The notes beneath the pieces were generated by a model, which had not been told where the DNA came from, did no database searches, and worked only from the letters and a program-made list of their open reading frames with translations. A stretch of 64,000 bases of DNA from Paragonimus westermani (lineage: Eukaryota; Platyhelminthes; Trematoda; Plagiorchiida; Troglotrematidae). Positions 1-14,500 of the stretch are shown here, piece by piece. The stretch lies in NCBI GenBank assembly GCA_008508345.1, contig QNGE01000429.1, forward strand, positions 198,642 through 262,641. Reading direction: 5' to 3'. Both the position numbers and the translations under genes were made by a program. Numbering within the stretch: the stretch's first letter is position 1; each line of letters starts with the position of its first letter.

Positions 1-3000
1 CCTTGTACAAGTTAAACGCTTAGCTGGACAGATTTGGCTTGACAATACACTTTTTTAGCCTGCGTCTGATTTCCCTGCTGATCCTGTTCCGCCCATACCG
101 GTGTTTTCTATGGTGAGCTATTCAATGACTGTGTTTTAAAATAGATGTGTACATACTTCTGTATTAAGTTAGTACTCTACATTTGCTAGTTAATGCCTCT
201 AGTCCTCTGCCCCCAGAGAAAATAACTGTCCTATTCACAGACTTGAGCAGCTATGAACTGAGTGGTGACAAGCAGATGAACCCAAATAGAAAACTCGGAA
301 TTTGACGTCTTCGAACGATACCATAAATGTTCCTCTCAATGCGCACAAGGTAGTTCTGTATTAACTACGCGATTCGCTACCGTCAAAATATTTATCCAGA
401 TTTTCCGTTGCTTTATTGGACCAAATAACTGTCAAATCAGCCTTGAGCATTGGTGAATTCAAGGGTCAATTGTCCATTGTTTAAACTTTGTAAACAGTTT
501 ATTCTTAGTGTATCTTGTTACAGAAGTTACCTGAACTTTTACTATCCGCAGGGTCATCATTACACAATGAAATTTGCTCGCATAATTTGGCCTATTTCGA
601 AAGACTGAATTCGAGCCATTTATTTCCAAGAATACTAGAGGAAACATCTTTATGCTCATTGTGAAATCGCGACCAGCGATATATGAGTAAGTTAAACAGT
701 AATACGTACCCCACAACTTCAATGACGCTTATTTAGACGGTTGGGTTAACGGGACTATCTTAGCACTCGACAAAAGTCAAGAAAGTCGACCGGGAATATT
801 GGAATTTAGACGGCACTATTGAATAAGATTACAATAGAGAGGCTATCTCACTTTGGGCGTGGATTAATCGGACATACATATTATCCAGCAGGAAGGCGTT
901 CGAAATGGAGTAACCGAAACAGGAATCCGCCAAAGGCTACCAGTCAACAATAAATGAGTCCATAAAAACAATCGGGTGTGGATAAAGATTGGTATATGCT
1001 AAACACTATCAAGAAGGAAAGCTTTGCTAGATATGAAAGGAAGTAAGTAAATACTTTGCAATTATGGTACAAAATTTGCTGTGATCGTTTACTCTACACA
1101 GCAAGGACTAATAAAGTCAAATTTAGGATCGGCCTTTCACAAACAAACTAAACACGTCTCAACGAATTCACCATTCTGCATCGTATCAAACAAAAGTGAA
1201 AAACGTACCAGACAAGCGTCCACAGGCTCAACATACATCAGGTCATTTTCCTCCCGCTACTTTAGTTTATGGACTTACTGTTTCACCCAGAACTTCTGAG
1301 AAGTAGTTTTTATCCGTATTTATGTGTCAGATAATTCGCACGTTTTCAGATGCTATCGACCGACATAACGCGTAATCTTTACAAGATCTTGAAACGATTC
1401 CTCAAACAAGATACTCCAAGGCCTTTCATAACTAACCGATACTCTTCTTTATCTCGCCGAAGCTTCCGCCAACCAAAATTGCATAATAAAAATGCCACTC
1501 TTCTGAGTTATTTTAGGCGTTGTGGATTATTTTACCTTGAAAGACGTCATTTTTTCAACCCACATATAAAAATTGAAGACAGCCTGTAAAATAGAAGAGC
1601 TTTATGCTGCACTGATTCATTTTGCCATGGTAGAACATTCGGACCCAAAGTCAACCACGACCTAAAGATTTTTTGACTCACCTCAGTGAGTGTATAAAAT
1701 GAAATGGCTCAAGAACCATTATTACTTCACTCTGCATTAACGATCTGCAAGAATATTTCTCATTATTTTCTCTTCCAGGTCAGTGGCTTAAAAGTCCAAA
1801 GCATCCGTGGTCTTGGAACTTTGTACGCTGACCTCAATCTTTTCAAGCAGCATTCTGGAAGTGGTGTCTCTTCATCTGTTATGTCAAAAGTACATACACG
1901 TCCAACGATGGCAATCCTAGCAGCGCAGTCTTAGCAAAAAATACACCTGCATCTGTGATTGTCGTCATGACAGACCTCAAAAATGGCTTGTGTGTGGTTG
2001 TTTTCCAGCTTATTCTCCAGATTAGTATGAGAAGCGGGGAAGTTGTTGACGATATGCAGAATAAATAAACAGAAGTTTACTCGTTTCGATATGGGAGCCC
2101 TTTAGCGTCTGTGTATGATAAGCATCCTATCGTTTATTTTGGTATAAGGAATGATACAAAGGTGGAGAACGATTGGTAATTTTTGGTCAGCCCTGTGCCT
2201 TTGCCTAAAACTTTACCTTAAACAATTCATTAAAAAGTTTTGGTATCTATCCACTGAACAGTTATTACCCTACGGAAAGATCAACCTCACTTTTCCTTTT
2301 TCTATGTAGTTGTTTCAGAAGCTTACCACTCGAGCCAACATTATTATGTTGAGTTGTCAATGTGTGTAGACAGTTGAACTAAGATATGAAATACTGATCC
2401 AAAAAAACTCTTTTCCAGGCCGGTATTCTATTAGAATAGCCTATCGCTAAGTTCAGCCAATTCCTTCTCTGCGATGCGGTTTAGCTGATTGAGAGAATAC
2501 TTCTCTCCCCTAAAGACAAGCCGTTTTGGTTGTACTGAAATATCTTGTTCATAAACCAGCGTGCTGCAACAAACTTTCTGCGGCCTATTAATGTCTGTGT
2601 GGCCTCAGTCTGGACCGGCAGAACCGTCAAAACTGTAAACAACGGAACACTTACAAAACACCTAAAGTGAGAACCATAACCTACTTGTATGTGTATTCTA
2701 TATTGCAGCTAGAATACACTAGGTCAACGAACGTTGTGTAGTTGTGCGGCTGAGATCTCAGTACCTCTGGCTCGGATGGATTTTCCAGAGGACGATAGAA
2801 GGTTGGCAACATTTTTGTGGCGGGAGATAATGGACGTTGCCACCCACAAAATAAGTTCGCCGAACAGACATGACAAACAAAAGCCTGCCTAATAAATTGA
2901 CTAGACCGCAAAGTTGAGTCGTTTTTTGACTGATTTTAATAGGCAAATTATAGGACGTTGTTGATGCGGCAAAGTCATCAATAATAAACAAATGCCATTG

Positions 3001-6000
3001 GTTTTACGAGACAACGTTTTTGAAATTACATAGAACGGTTTCGATTTTCAAAGAGGGTCTGAACACAAAGTGACGGATACATGTTCGTAAGCACAAAATG
3101 TGGCTACAGAGTTTAGTTCGTTGTCAACCAGCACTACTTATAATAGAGGTACACTTAAGGAAATTCTGCTGTGATCGCCTTTTTGTTTTCAGACTAACTG
3201 CTTCCTGTGGGTAAGCAGTGACCTGAATGCGACAGTCTCTCGTTTACTTTTGCTCAGCTTGGCTTCCGGCTTGAGTCATCAAACATCTTTTAATTTGCAA
3301 GGTTGCAGCATTAAGACTACGCCATTACTTTTACAATTATGTAACTGAAGCAGTAAACCGAACTAACTCTTGTGCACGTAAGCATGGATAGTCTGCTATT
3401 AAAGACAGTGTGTATGATAGTCCAAAATATTTTATTTTCACATCTTTGTTGTTTACTCGGAACCTACTAGTACATCTTCACAGTTCTATTTTATTGCTAT
3501 ATTGAAAAGAAAATTAAATGAGTTTGTGTACCACGAGCCACCAATCAAACTGTTTTATTTTCAGCAATCCTTTGAAAAAGAAAGACTGCTCTTATAGTTT
3601 GAGGAAGTTGCAGAGGTTTGTATGTAGTGCCTACTACCAGTTGACGGAGACTTAGCGATATATATACTAAGCCAATTATAAAAGTGTCTGACTTGCCTGC
3701 CATCATTTTCAGCCCTAGTGATCGTTATTACTACCTAGCCTGTGTGATTGCTTTAATTCCACACCTTTCAACTTTCAATCCCATGAAGTGAAGCCATTCC
3801 GATTAATTCAATAACCTGACTATACAAATGTTACCTTCCGATTCAGCTTTATTAAACACCTCTCTTAAACAGTTCTCATCTTAATTACTGTTCAACTGCA
3901 AAAGGACTTTCTGAATGGATGCTTTTTACTCACGGTGTTTGATAAGCAAATGTGCCAAGAATCATGTCCTCTATGAGACAGTATCCTTGACTGAATAACT
4001 TTCTGCTATGTTTCATTTTGCCTGAGTCAGAATATTTGGAAGTATTTCCGACGCCATTTAACGAAATAAAGCGGACGTTTATCATAGATAACATTCTCTA
4101 ACATAAACTGTAGATTACTTGTGGCAAGAGCATGTCGAAGTAAAATATTTCAAGGAACTTTACCTTTAGCAGCAGCCAGTGAAAGCCAACCAGTATGCGC
4201 CATTAATGACTGAATAAAAACTTATTGAAAGTTGACTGCGTATCAGGAGTTGTCTACTTACCTGATTCAAACTGTTGTTATACAAGTTACACCCTGTTAG
4301 AAGTGTTCACAGTCATTCTTTTCAGCGAAACATGAAGTTGTTGATTAACTTTCAACATTGTAAATCGAAACTTCTAGAATTACCCCGCTGAAATCTACCA
4401 AATATGTGTTAATCAGCAAATGCATGAGGTAATGGGAACAATTTTGATTCGGAAGAGTGTTTTGTATTGCTGCTCAAGTATCTTCTGTTGCACTTATAAA
4501 CCTAACCGAGTTACTCATCTTTAACTCGGCTTATTTAGAACGCAGTTTTTATTAAGCGGTGTCTGTGGATGAGATACAATCATGTTGTTACGTTCATTCA
4601 ATTTGTTTTGGGGTTAAACCCATTTGTCCTAATTACCAGATTTATACAGCTCTGACTCAATTCGGCGTTATAAAGTTTTCCTTAATCATCACTTGTTTTG
4701 GGGGAATATGTTAGACAGTGTTATACTGTATAAATTACACATTATTAGATTTATATTGTGCAAGGAATATTTTTCGCTATTTCACTTTGAATTCTTGGAT
4801 GATTGTAAGAGGACAGGCTGTACGTCAAACTGTCTGTCGACGATGTATGAATATCATACAGAAGCAAATTTGTCTACCGAAAAACATCCAAAATTGATAA
4901 AATCCATAAATATGTGTTATGATAATTTGAGTTATTTGAAAACAACTGGATGAAAAACAATAAAAACCAAATATTCACTTGAACAAAAAAACTTGGTGAT
5001 AAAAGTTTTGTAATACAAAAACTACCTAACTTCTGTCTTCTCTTTATGCAGCAGCCTAACTAAAAAGCAAGACAGATGCCACACAACCTACATAAGCTAT
5101 CGTAACAAGTGCATTTTTGCGGAGTTTTTAATTGTATTTTTTCACGTTTAGCGAGAGGTAGATAAGTCTCCATTGTGTTATTTGATCACACCACAATTTT
5201 CGGCTAGTTTGGTTTTGATTAGCGTGGTCACATTTGAAGATTTCCCCCAATTTACTTAGCTGTGTTTACTGTATTGTTAATCAAATCCTTATCCCGAACG
5301 TCATCTGGTACATGAGCTGCATGCGTTACTTATTTTCTAACCTCCCTGCCACCCAGTATGTTGGATATCATCCACTCGAAACATAAACAAGATTTTATCG
5401 ACCGCATCCTTCTAAAGAATGCTATTTATTAGAGGATGCACACTGCAGATCTTCTCTGGCACTTTTAGGCTTATAGACACAAGTGATTGTGACCCGTACG
5501 TTTCTTCATTGGTTAATGAAAAATGACAGATTGATGCAGCTGGCATACTGGATACCAAATGGCATTCTTGACGGAAACCTGCATGAAATTTCTTCAAAAC
5601 GTTAGTATAAAGTTAGAGGAAGGTAAAACCGATTGTTATGGCAAGTGAAATAACTTCATGGAATGATATCACTGATTAACCATGAACGGTGAACAAAGAT
5701 GAAGACTACTCTACAAATTTCGATACTTAATTCCATAGGTTCACTTTTAAAGGCGAATTTTAAAATTTATTTTTCTGAACCGAAATCTTAACTTCGTGTT
5801 CTTAGTTTATTCTGCAGTTAAAGCGTACTTTGTAGGTCTGATGAGCTTGTCATCGCACAGACTAACAAATCGTTCGATATAACTTAGCGTTAAGCTTACA
5901 CGCTAGAACTACTAACCATAGAAGGCCAGTAAGCAGGTCGCTCATAACGTTATTAAGCACCGCTCAGTTCACTGGTTATCACAAAAAGCATGTCAAAAGA

Positions 6001-8440
6001 TTTATAAGGGCAATACAATTGTTATGATAATGAGGAAGAAATGAAGCCTGCTGGCAGGTTGGTTATACTAAATGTAACAAACGACGTACTGTCTTGTTCA
6101 TATTTAACTAATATTTCGAGCACGTTCTGGGGAAAGAATAAGGTTTCCTTCATTAAGCTGTATCTTTTTGGACGGATCTCAATAGCTGACAACTTTACTT
6201 TGCCAACGCCGTCAAAATAGACAAGGCCTTACGATTACCAGCAAGTCTTAGCAAAGGCTTCCTGGCTGCCCTAAAATATTACAGACTTTTGAAAAGGAAG
6301 TTTATGGCCGAGTGATGCCATTCTGAAACTCGCCGCGGGGATTTTTCAACTAACCTAGAATGATGAAGGTTCATCCATCGAGGGTCACTAGTTTACAGTT
6401 TGCTACATGAGGGTGGGAGATTTTCGATTATATGTTCCTGTCTTTGTGCTGATCAGTATAAAATAGTGTTGTGTAGTTTACTGGTTTAAAGACAAGTGAA
6501 TGGATCCAAATAGAAGTTGAATTCAGCGAGGCTGCTGGCACAGTCATTTTGCCAATGAGCGCTAAAACACTGAAAAGAATTGCCTGACATACCTAGTCAA
6601 TGACATGTGAGACTCAATCAAAATGATAGGTACGAAACTTGTGGTACAAGTTGTCACTCAACTATACGGTAATTGGGTAGTATTTTAAAACTAACGGCCG
6701 ATTTGTCCGTGACCGCAGAGTTAGACAATGCGTTCAAAAGTGAACAGACACCAACCATGAAGAGGTTCTATTTGCAGAGTAACTTACCTCTTTCACTACT
6801 CTAAATTAGCTAACGGCCTTTCAATTGTTCATCCTTATTCAGTGAGAGGAGATGCGTCATTGAATGTCCCGAAGTGTGGAGCATTTTACAGGTAACACTT
6901 AGTTTTCTCCTAAGATGTTCGCAATTTACTGAAACGACTTAACTTTTGTGGCCTTCCCGGGTACAGGGCTTTCCTGAGCCTTATAATTCTTTTAGTGGCC
7001 CGTCTCTGAACAGTTTAAATAATTACTAGTTCTTTCTCAAAACAGGGATGACAGGTCTGTATGTTTATTCCCACAGGTGAGCAAAATATAGAGGCTAACA
7101 GAATGTAAAACGTCTCAGTGTGAAATGTTCCACGAATCCTTCCTAGAGGGTTTGCGCGTATTTGTGTTTTTTAACCATAATGACACAATTAGTAAACAAA
7201 CTCAAACTCCCTGTTAATATGTCTAATAAATCCCTTACGCACGCTGAAACGAGCATCTGTGTGTCATCAGTCAGTCGGTTTCGCATCACCAATTAGTTGT
7301 TACCGTACAAGTGTAAGAGTAAACGCTGGCAGGAATAGTGTCGGACTGTCGAGGTCTGGAAATAGATACATGACGGTCATGAGAATTAAGAAGCACCAGC
7401 ATAGTAGAACGACAGGTTTACCATTATTTTATCTAGATCCATAATTAACGTGAAAAGAGCACTAGTTGCTTTTCTAGCATTTCCAGGACGTCATTAAGTC
7501 TGTAGTACTTTTGAAAGCTATTCGACCAAGTTGATAATTGTTTGCTTGCCTCTACTTCCCAGCCGAAGCACCTCCAGTCAGCATTCTAATTGCTTCACTT
7601 GAATCAACAATACCAAGTACTTAAACTTCTATAGAAGTGTGTCTGAACACTTGTTTTTAAAAGTCATCCTTGAAGTACATCACTGCGCACTGGTCTTTTT
7701 ATGGGTTTTGATTCACAGTGATTTGGGAAAAAATGTTGATAACCAAGCTTCAGTCTTAGTTTGTTATTTGAATGCAAGTCAGATATTAGCTAGTCCAGAC
7801 AACTGGGAAGGACCTATTATTAATTAACCTAGTTCCTCTGGAAAATCATCCACAGACTAATGAGTAGATGACTTGCTTCGACTTTGTTCGAAAAAAAACA
7901 TTTCCAGTTCTCCCTGAAATACGCATGGACTTACCTCATGCCTTCAAAAATACTTCTTCTGAAACACTCGTCTCTCCAGTAAATATGCGTTAGATAAACG
8001 TTCTGCGTCATTCACTTGTAGTCTGTTACGACAATGTTCCATTTTTGACTGAGTGCTGTGTGCATAATTCTATATGTAATTGGGTTGTTTCTTTTGACAG
8101 GACATTAAGATAATGGTTGTTCTGTTCGGTCAAACTACAATCTGTCCATCTGACTCGGTTAAGACGTTTTACTGCAGGCGAATTAGTAAACCGTCCACAA
8201 CTGTTGAGCATGCATTACTGGGTTGTTTGAAGTAGCTCATAGCTTCCCATTATATGCACTTTCTAAATGTATTTTTGAGGGTACTTGCTTCATTGCCGCG
8301 GTGTGTATTGATGATTCTCACTTTATTTTCGGTCTGTAGGGGATATCAAGCTGTTTCGTGAATTTGTCTCGTCAATAATCTAAAGTGATTCCATAGCGAA
8401 CACTTTCATCATAAACTTATTTTCTATTTTATGACTCCAG
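1..8440. other. upstream intron or intergenic DNA, no gene supported
   Basis: This AT-rich stretch precedes the first recognisable kinase exon, whose first base completes a codon from an exon further upstream. Most of it is therefore probably intron. I looked for the kinase N-lobe (glycine loop, VAVK lysine, helix C, HPNI motif) and did not recognise it. Open frames are all under about 90 codons and show no family motif, which fits chance at this base composition. No transposase or reverse transcriptase fragment was recognised. Confidence 0.5.
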
Positions 8441-8579
8441 CGTAACAGGAGGTGAACTATTTGCTCGAGTGGCCGAATGCGAAAGGCTTTCGGAAGAAGA
8501 GGCTTCCAATTTTGTGGAGCAAATACTCTATGGTGTTCAACATATGCATTCCTTGGGAGTTGTACATTTGGATTTGAAA
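8441..8579 (+). CDS. DAPK/MLCK-like kinase, exon with GGELF and HLDLK motifs
   Basis: This internal exon encodes the start of the C-lobe of a CaMK-group serine/threonine kinase, from VTGGELF to GVVHLDLK (46 full codons plus one leading base). It carries the hinge-proximal GGELF motif and the catalytic-loop HLDLK, with Asp as catalytic base and Leu in place of the Arg of HRD. MLCK also has HLD at this point and DAPK has HFD. The acceptor is ttctattttatgactccag; the donor is gtaagt, giving phase 0 at its 3' end. The next exon starts exactly with PEN, completing DLKPEN. The LSEEEA..F..QIL.GV..MHSL pattern resembles DAPK most closely. The leading C needs an upstream exon ending in two bases of a codon. 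Catalytic-domain membership is clear from motifs; the DAPK versus MLCK or DRAK assignment is inference. Confidence 0.93.
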
Positions 8580-11500
8580 GTAAGTTTTTAAACTTTCATA
8601 CCAGAATGACAGCAAAGTTGATCTGAGCGTTCAAATGTTACTCTGAAGACAATCAGAAAAATGTTGAGGGTAGGCCGTTTAGTTTTATTCACTACAAAGG
8701 CTGAAATTGTTAATTTTTTTAACAATGAAGCAATTTAACGTTTTACTAGTTTCTTACGTTAAAATTTTCAAATGATTAACATAAGCCTAGCGGTTTTAAC
8801 GTATACTTTTGACAGAACCAGTGCTCTCATTTCACATGCGTGGATATGTAGGATTACATATATTCAGCCTATTAACAGTGAGAATAATTTGGCTTTGCCT
8901 GTTCATCAGTGATAGAGAAGCGACCAATTAGACAAAGGTGTTATCTTAAACAGTCACAGTCAAATCCCTTAATTGTAGCCACTCCACCTTTAATGGTAAT
9001 ATATCGGGTTGACTGCGACTGAATGAAAATTATTTTGCAAAATTTAGTAACCAAACTAACGTGTACTTGTTTATAGTGGTAAGCTCATGTACAAAATCTG
9101 AAAGAAAGCGGTTCACCTCAAGTTAGCTTCACACGTGAGAATTCATTTATCCTGTCATGAAGGAAAATTAGTTATTATGTCACGTGCGCCTATAAGGCAA
9201 ACCAAATTCCAATAACTGGGCACCGACGAACAATTTCAACAATAAAATCGAGGAGTAGTGAGTAGGAAATGTAGAAAGAGGAAATAAGTCGGAAGCGCTT
9301 GTTGGATTCGAAGTGTTTGCCTCGAGGTGCGACCAATTTTTCTTGTATCCGATAAATGACTTCGTACATCGGCAATAAATGAAAGAAGGATCCCTTTTTT
9401 ACGCGACTTACAGTGATGTAAATTTATCTTTGAACAATGTGTTTCGCTTGAGGATATATTATTTTACTGTTCAAATTGTTAGTCAAAGCAGTCAATATCA
9501 AACCAGCATTAGACAGAGGAAGACTGTCCTGCTCTGTCAGTTCTGAACGAAAATATGTCAAATCCTTGTCCAATAACAGATTTGCTGTTTGCGTTTGCGA
9601 TTACATCGGGCGCCAACCAACTACCACTAGCGCATTAAGGTGAACAATTTGGAAATCAATATCACGAAGTAAGTAACCCAAAATTACGATTCACAATGGT
9701 TCGATCAACGACGAACTGCCATACGTAAAGCAGGATGCGCTTGATCGTGAAATAAAATTTGAGGAAGACATCTTCTATCCTGTGGAAGGCAAATTTATCT
9801 ACTTGGGCAACTGATCAAAAGGTTAGGTTTGGAGGTCTTATCCTGTTACCGTGAACGGATAACAGATCACTCCTGTATGCACTTCATGGACCATTTAAAA
9901 TTGGCAAAATGCAGTTAGAGCCCCAGTTACTGAACACATATAAGACTCCGCCGTCAACTTATGATGCAATGTGGAAAAACAGTGAGAAGCAATCCCTTCA
10001 TACAGTTCTTCCGATCATCTTAATTATTGAAAGCAACAGTGGTGATGGTCGATACGGACCGAAAACCATTCAAGTTTGGTTGTGGCACTAGCATTCAGGT
10101 AAGCTTTCAGCTGACTTCATAATAAACGATTACAGCGTTCGCTGTCCAAACCTGTTACTGTCCATCGACAGTGGGCATCCCTGCTACGATCAGGTTTTAA
10201 CCTTTCCTATGACTCCGTAAGAGAATGTAATATTCAGCACTGCGCTGTTAACATCACAACGACCACTATACTACTTAACAACAATCGAAATTCTACTCAG
10301 CAAGTTTACTGATAGCTGTGACGTCATTTTAATGAGAACTCTGTAGAAGTGGGAACACCGATTAAAATTGGCGGGACTATTGCAATGCATATTTTTGAGA
10401 CTACTGAACAATCTGAGCATCGGTCACAAACAGAAACTGTTGGGTACTCAGATGTCGTGCTTAACAGAGTGGCCAACACGGTTGCCTCATAAAACCATGA
10501 CAGAAGTTCGACTACCGGTCGTGTTAAGGATATGCACTGTTTACGAGGTCTAACAAGTGTAAAACTCCCGCATCGTGCCTTGTCATTAAATTGATTGGCT
10601 GCACAGTCCACCTAAAACTCAGAGCTAACAACACGAAAGCCGCGATTAACTATGGGTGGTGTTCAGTGTGAATTAAGCAGAATCTCCTAACTTCCATTAA
10701 CTCATAAATATGTCGATCTTAAAACTCAGTCGATTATAGTCATGTATCATTACGGAAAGAACTGAGAGGAACACAGTTTATGAAAGTTGAAACCTGAAAT
10801 TAGCAAAACAATCGCGACAGTCCCCCATTGTGAATAAGCGACAGAGCTTACTGGAGAACTCAATCTTTCTGAATAACGCTTTTCACGACTGGTTAAATCA
10901 GTTATGTGTCTTGTGGACAGAACACAAGAGCATGAAGTAACTATGCGAATCAATGGTGTACTCGCCATTGAATCGAACTTCTCATCCAAAGTCCCTAGAA
11001 AGGGATCTAGGTAGAAGCATTTGTTAACTTGCCGGGTTCGGGTGAGTGTTGTTACTGATAGACTACTACTAAGGATAGCTAACACGTCTGGTTGATGCTA
11101 ACATCACAAGACATTTTTCAAACAGAAGTTTATTTTGGAAAGTCCAGACAGTCAAGAGTATAATCTATGTTTTGTGTTCACCGGGAATCAGATACCTGTG
11201 GTATCAGGCTGAGGCATGTAAATGTTATGCTTTTGAAGATTTGATTTTCTGCGTAACTTTCGGAATGGCAGAATGTTCAGTTTCATATTTAGACTCTTTC
11301 GGCGCACTTTCTTGCGGTTTTGCTTCAGTGTTGCGGTCAGTATTCTGTGTTTCCGTAGAGCAAACATACAGAGTGCATACCGAACGACAGCATGGCCAAT
11401 TAATTACCAAACGGATATGGTGCCATGACCATGCCGGGGCGTCAAAGGTTAATCTGATAAGAAATCATCAGGACTAAATGGACAAGCATGTTCATTACGA

Positions 11501-14500
11501 GAACCAAACTTGGCAGTAGAAACGTAACTAAGCGAAGCTGCCTGTTAGGTAAGAAGTGGGTTAAGTGAAACAAAATCCAATCGATATGTTAAGTAAAATT
11601 TACGTTAAAATTCCGAAAACAAATGACGGCTACTTATTCTTGTAGAGTTTAGTCAGGCAGTAGCACCCAGAATAGTATTTTAGGTTTGAGGTAATCGCCA
11701 TTTATTCGCTGCTAATATGTGCCATAAACTATAGCTTTTAGTCGTCTTTACAAATAATTTTTGTATCCGTCGCGTCCCTCAAAACGATTGGAACGATGGC
11801 ACATCTTTTGAGGTTATCACACAATTATTCAAGACTAAACAGGTCAACGGCAAACTAACGGTTACAATCGTAATCCACACCATTCTGTTGTCCGAACGCA
11901 ATGTGTTGTTATATACTTCTGCCGAAAAATGTACCGCAAAATATCTTTGGAAAGGTTTGCATCATGAACTATATAATAACATATTCTTCGACATAACGCA
12001 CTTAAAAATGTGATTATACGTAAAACAGAGTGTGCTCTGATGAATTTAAGCAATATATTTAGTGCTGTTTACTTAAGTATGTCTTCGTACTGGCTGATTT
12101 ATTTCTTATTCTAGAAGCAGGTGGTTCTATTTACGGTAGACCCCACCAGTGCTTTTGATTGATTTCATCAAGCTTTGTTTGCAACGGAGAAATGCCGCTA
12201 TTTATCAGTGTGAATTGTTTTGCGTTCGACTTTCCCCGACCAATATCATAGGATTAAGTGAGAGTTATTATTTAATATTCTGGAAATTGTAAGTTCTAGG
12301 ACCCCCACAAACTTCGCTCCACTAGTTTGCACACCGTTTAGCTATTTTAAAGTTGACTACAAATATGTCGTATTTGTTTGTGCGAAGCATAGAACGATCC
12401 AACATCATCAGCACATGTGCAAACCGGATTACATAAGTTGTTTTGATACAATCGTGAACTTCATTGCCTATTAATCTAAGCTTTATTATCAAAATTTATT
12501 CTGCTGCCTTCATAGCTAAAGGTAAGCCAGTCAGTTCACGTATGAAAATTGGATCCACAGCAGAAATATTGATTTTTCAAATTCACTTGTAGTCAACTTT
12601 AGAGATCGCGCAAACGCAGTCTCATTTAGACAGTGATTTACAGCACGGTGTGGTATTCTGGTGGCTTGTAAGGATTTGTAGAAATCTGAAGTGAGTTTTA
12701 GATTTCTTCCTCCGTCTGATCAACTGACCAGACAAAAAAGAGATCAAGTATTCCACTTGTTTGGGCGTAACATAGTTGTAAGTATCTGAGTATGGATAAG
12801 AACCACTGACCCATAAGTGACGCAAGATAATATATACTGATAGTGAACGGCTGGAGGACAAGGACATCGGAATGAACGAGGTATCGCTGTTTGCACCTTG
12901 ATCGTAGTGACTATCAAAGCCGTACAACTTTGTTGTGTGGATGAACAATAGTCGTGTTTGGTTTATTACCGATTTAGCTAGTAGTAACTGTTGTTAGTTA
13001 ATCACACCACCTTTGAGGTTAACCGGTATGCTTAGGACAAAATTGAAAATCTAATTGGAGATAACTTCGTGACCCATACCAGCGAGATGTGCAACAAGTG
13101 GACTGTTGACAAAGCCGACATACAACACAGAAGGTTTTCTTGAGTCATTTCGCGCCAGAACGTCCAATATTACAGCAAAAAATGAGTACAAAACCATAAT
13201 TAAATGAAGAATGACTGCAGCGATGGGGCGTTGCATCCTGCAGTGCGTCCGAAAAATGGCAACTCCCAAAATTCGCTTGCTTTCGGCCTACAGTTCCAGT
13301 ATATTGGTAGATGAATACGGGTTACAAACTTACTCTCAATCTAATATCACAGAGATTTATTTTATCTCTTCCAAAACCCACTCAGCCTTTTATTCTGTCC
13401 GTTTCATGATAAGTTTCAAATTCTGATGACAACGTCAGTCTCTTACTAGAGAGATCTCCTTATTCGCCAAATTATAGCCAAGTAAATGTGTATAAGCCCA
13501 AATCTCTTACTGTAATCACCTTTTCAATGACACCTCTTCACCACAAACGTCATCTGCATGAAATAAAACATTAAAACAAACGCGAACCAATCTGTCAAAT
13601 AGGGCAATTAGACATATCTTTGTGTAAGACACAAGCACAATAGAGATAAGCTGAACCAGATGGCCAGCAAAAGCAAGTTACCCTCTTGACATGTAGAATA
13701 ATTGGGCTGACAGACTAACCATGTGGTACAAGACGAGAACCAATATGGCAAGCTATGAATAAACAAATTTACCGTGCAAAAAGTTGTGGTTGGGGGCTGA
13801 AACCAAAAGGTAAGTGAAACCGATCTCAATTGCCTCGCATTTTCTGACAAATTATTAAAAGTTTGTTAAAGTGGTTGTGAAGATACAGAAGCCAAAAATA
13901 GATGATCAACAGAGAGCCGACATGGAGAGTTCCGAATCCCGCAAGCACTCAGTGATACAGTCATCCAACGTGTTCAAAAGATACGTCTCGATTTCAGTCG
14001 AGTGGCGTTGAAACAGGAGGGGTTGGATGACATCGCCACTTCTCACAGACTAGTTTAAAGCATCCGGTTGCAGGTAAAGTCGTACTGGACCAGGTCTCCT
14101 TTTTAAGCAACACAAGCTCTTTTATTAAACAACCTTTGACAAGATACCACAGGCAGCCATCCAAACATGTTTTTGAAGAAAAGCTAAACCAACACAAAAA
14201 TTTGAACATTCTAAAATTTTGCAATGTTTCACATGTTGTAGATAATTCGTATGCACTGAGCAAATCGGCAAGTATATGATAAAGATTGTTCTTTTTAGGA
14301 ATTTATCTTTAAAAGAGCAACTGAATATCGAGTAATATGTAGTGGTCAATGAGGAGTTGATAAAAAACTGTGAAGGTAAAATCAGTAAATACTCATTGCA
14401 TATTGGAAAAAAATTAAAGATTTGAGTGGGATCGAAGCACAAACGATTAAAGTCTTAACACGATGCTCGACCACTTGCGCTCTTGGATATACGACCTTCG

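Noticed and set aside
1704..1934. Frame crossing an acceptor-like ctcttccag
   Set aside because: No kinase N-lobe or other motif appears downstream of the site in any frame.
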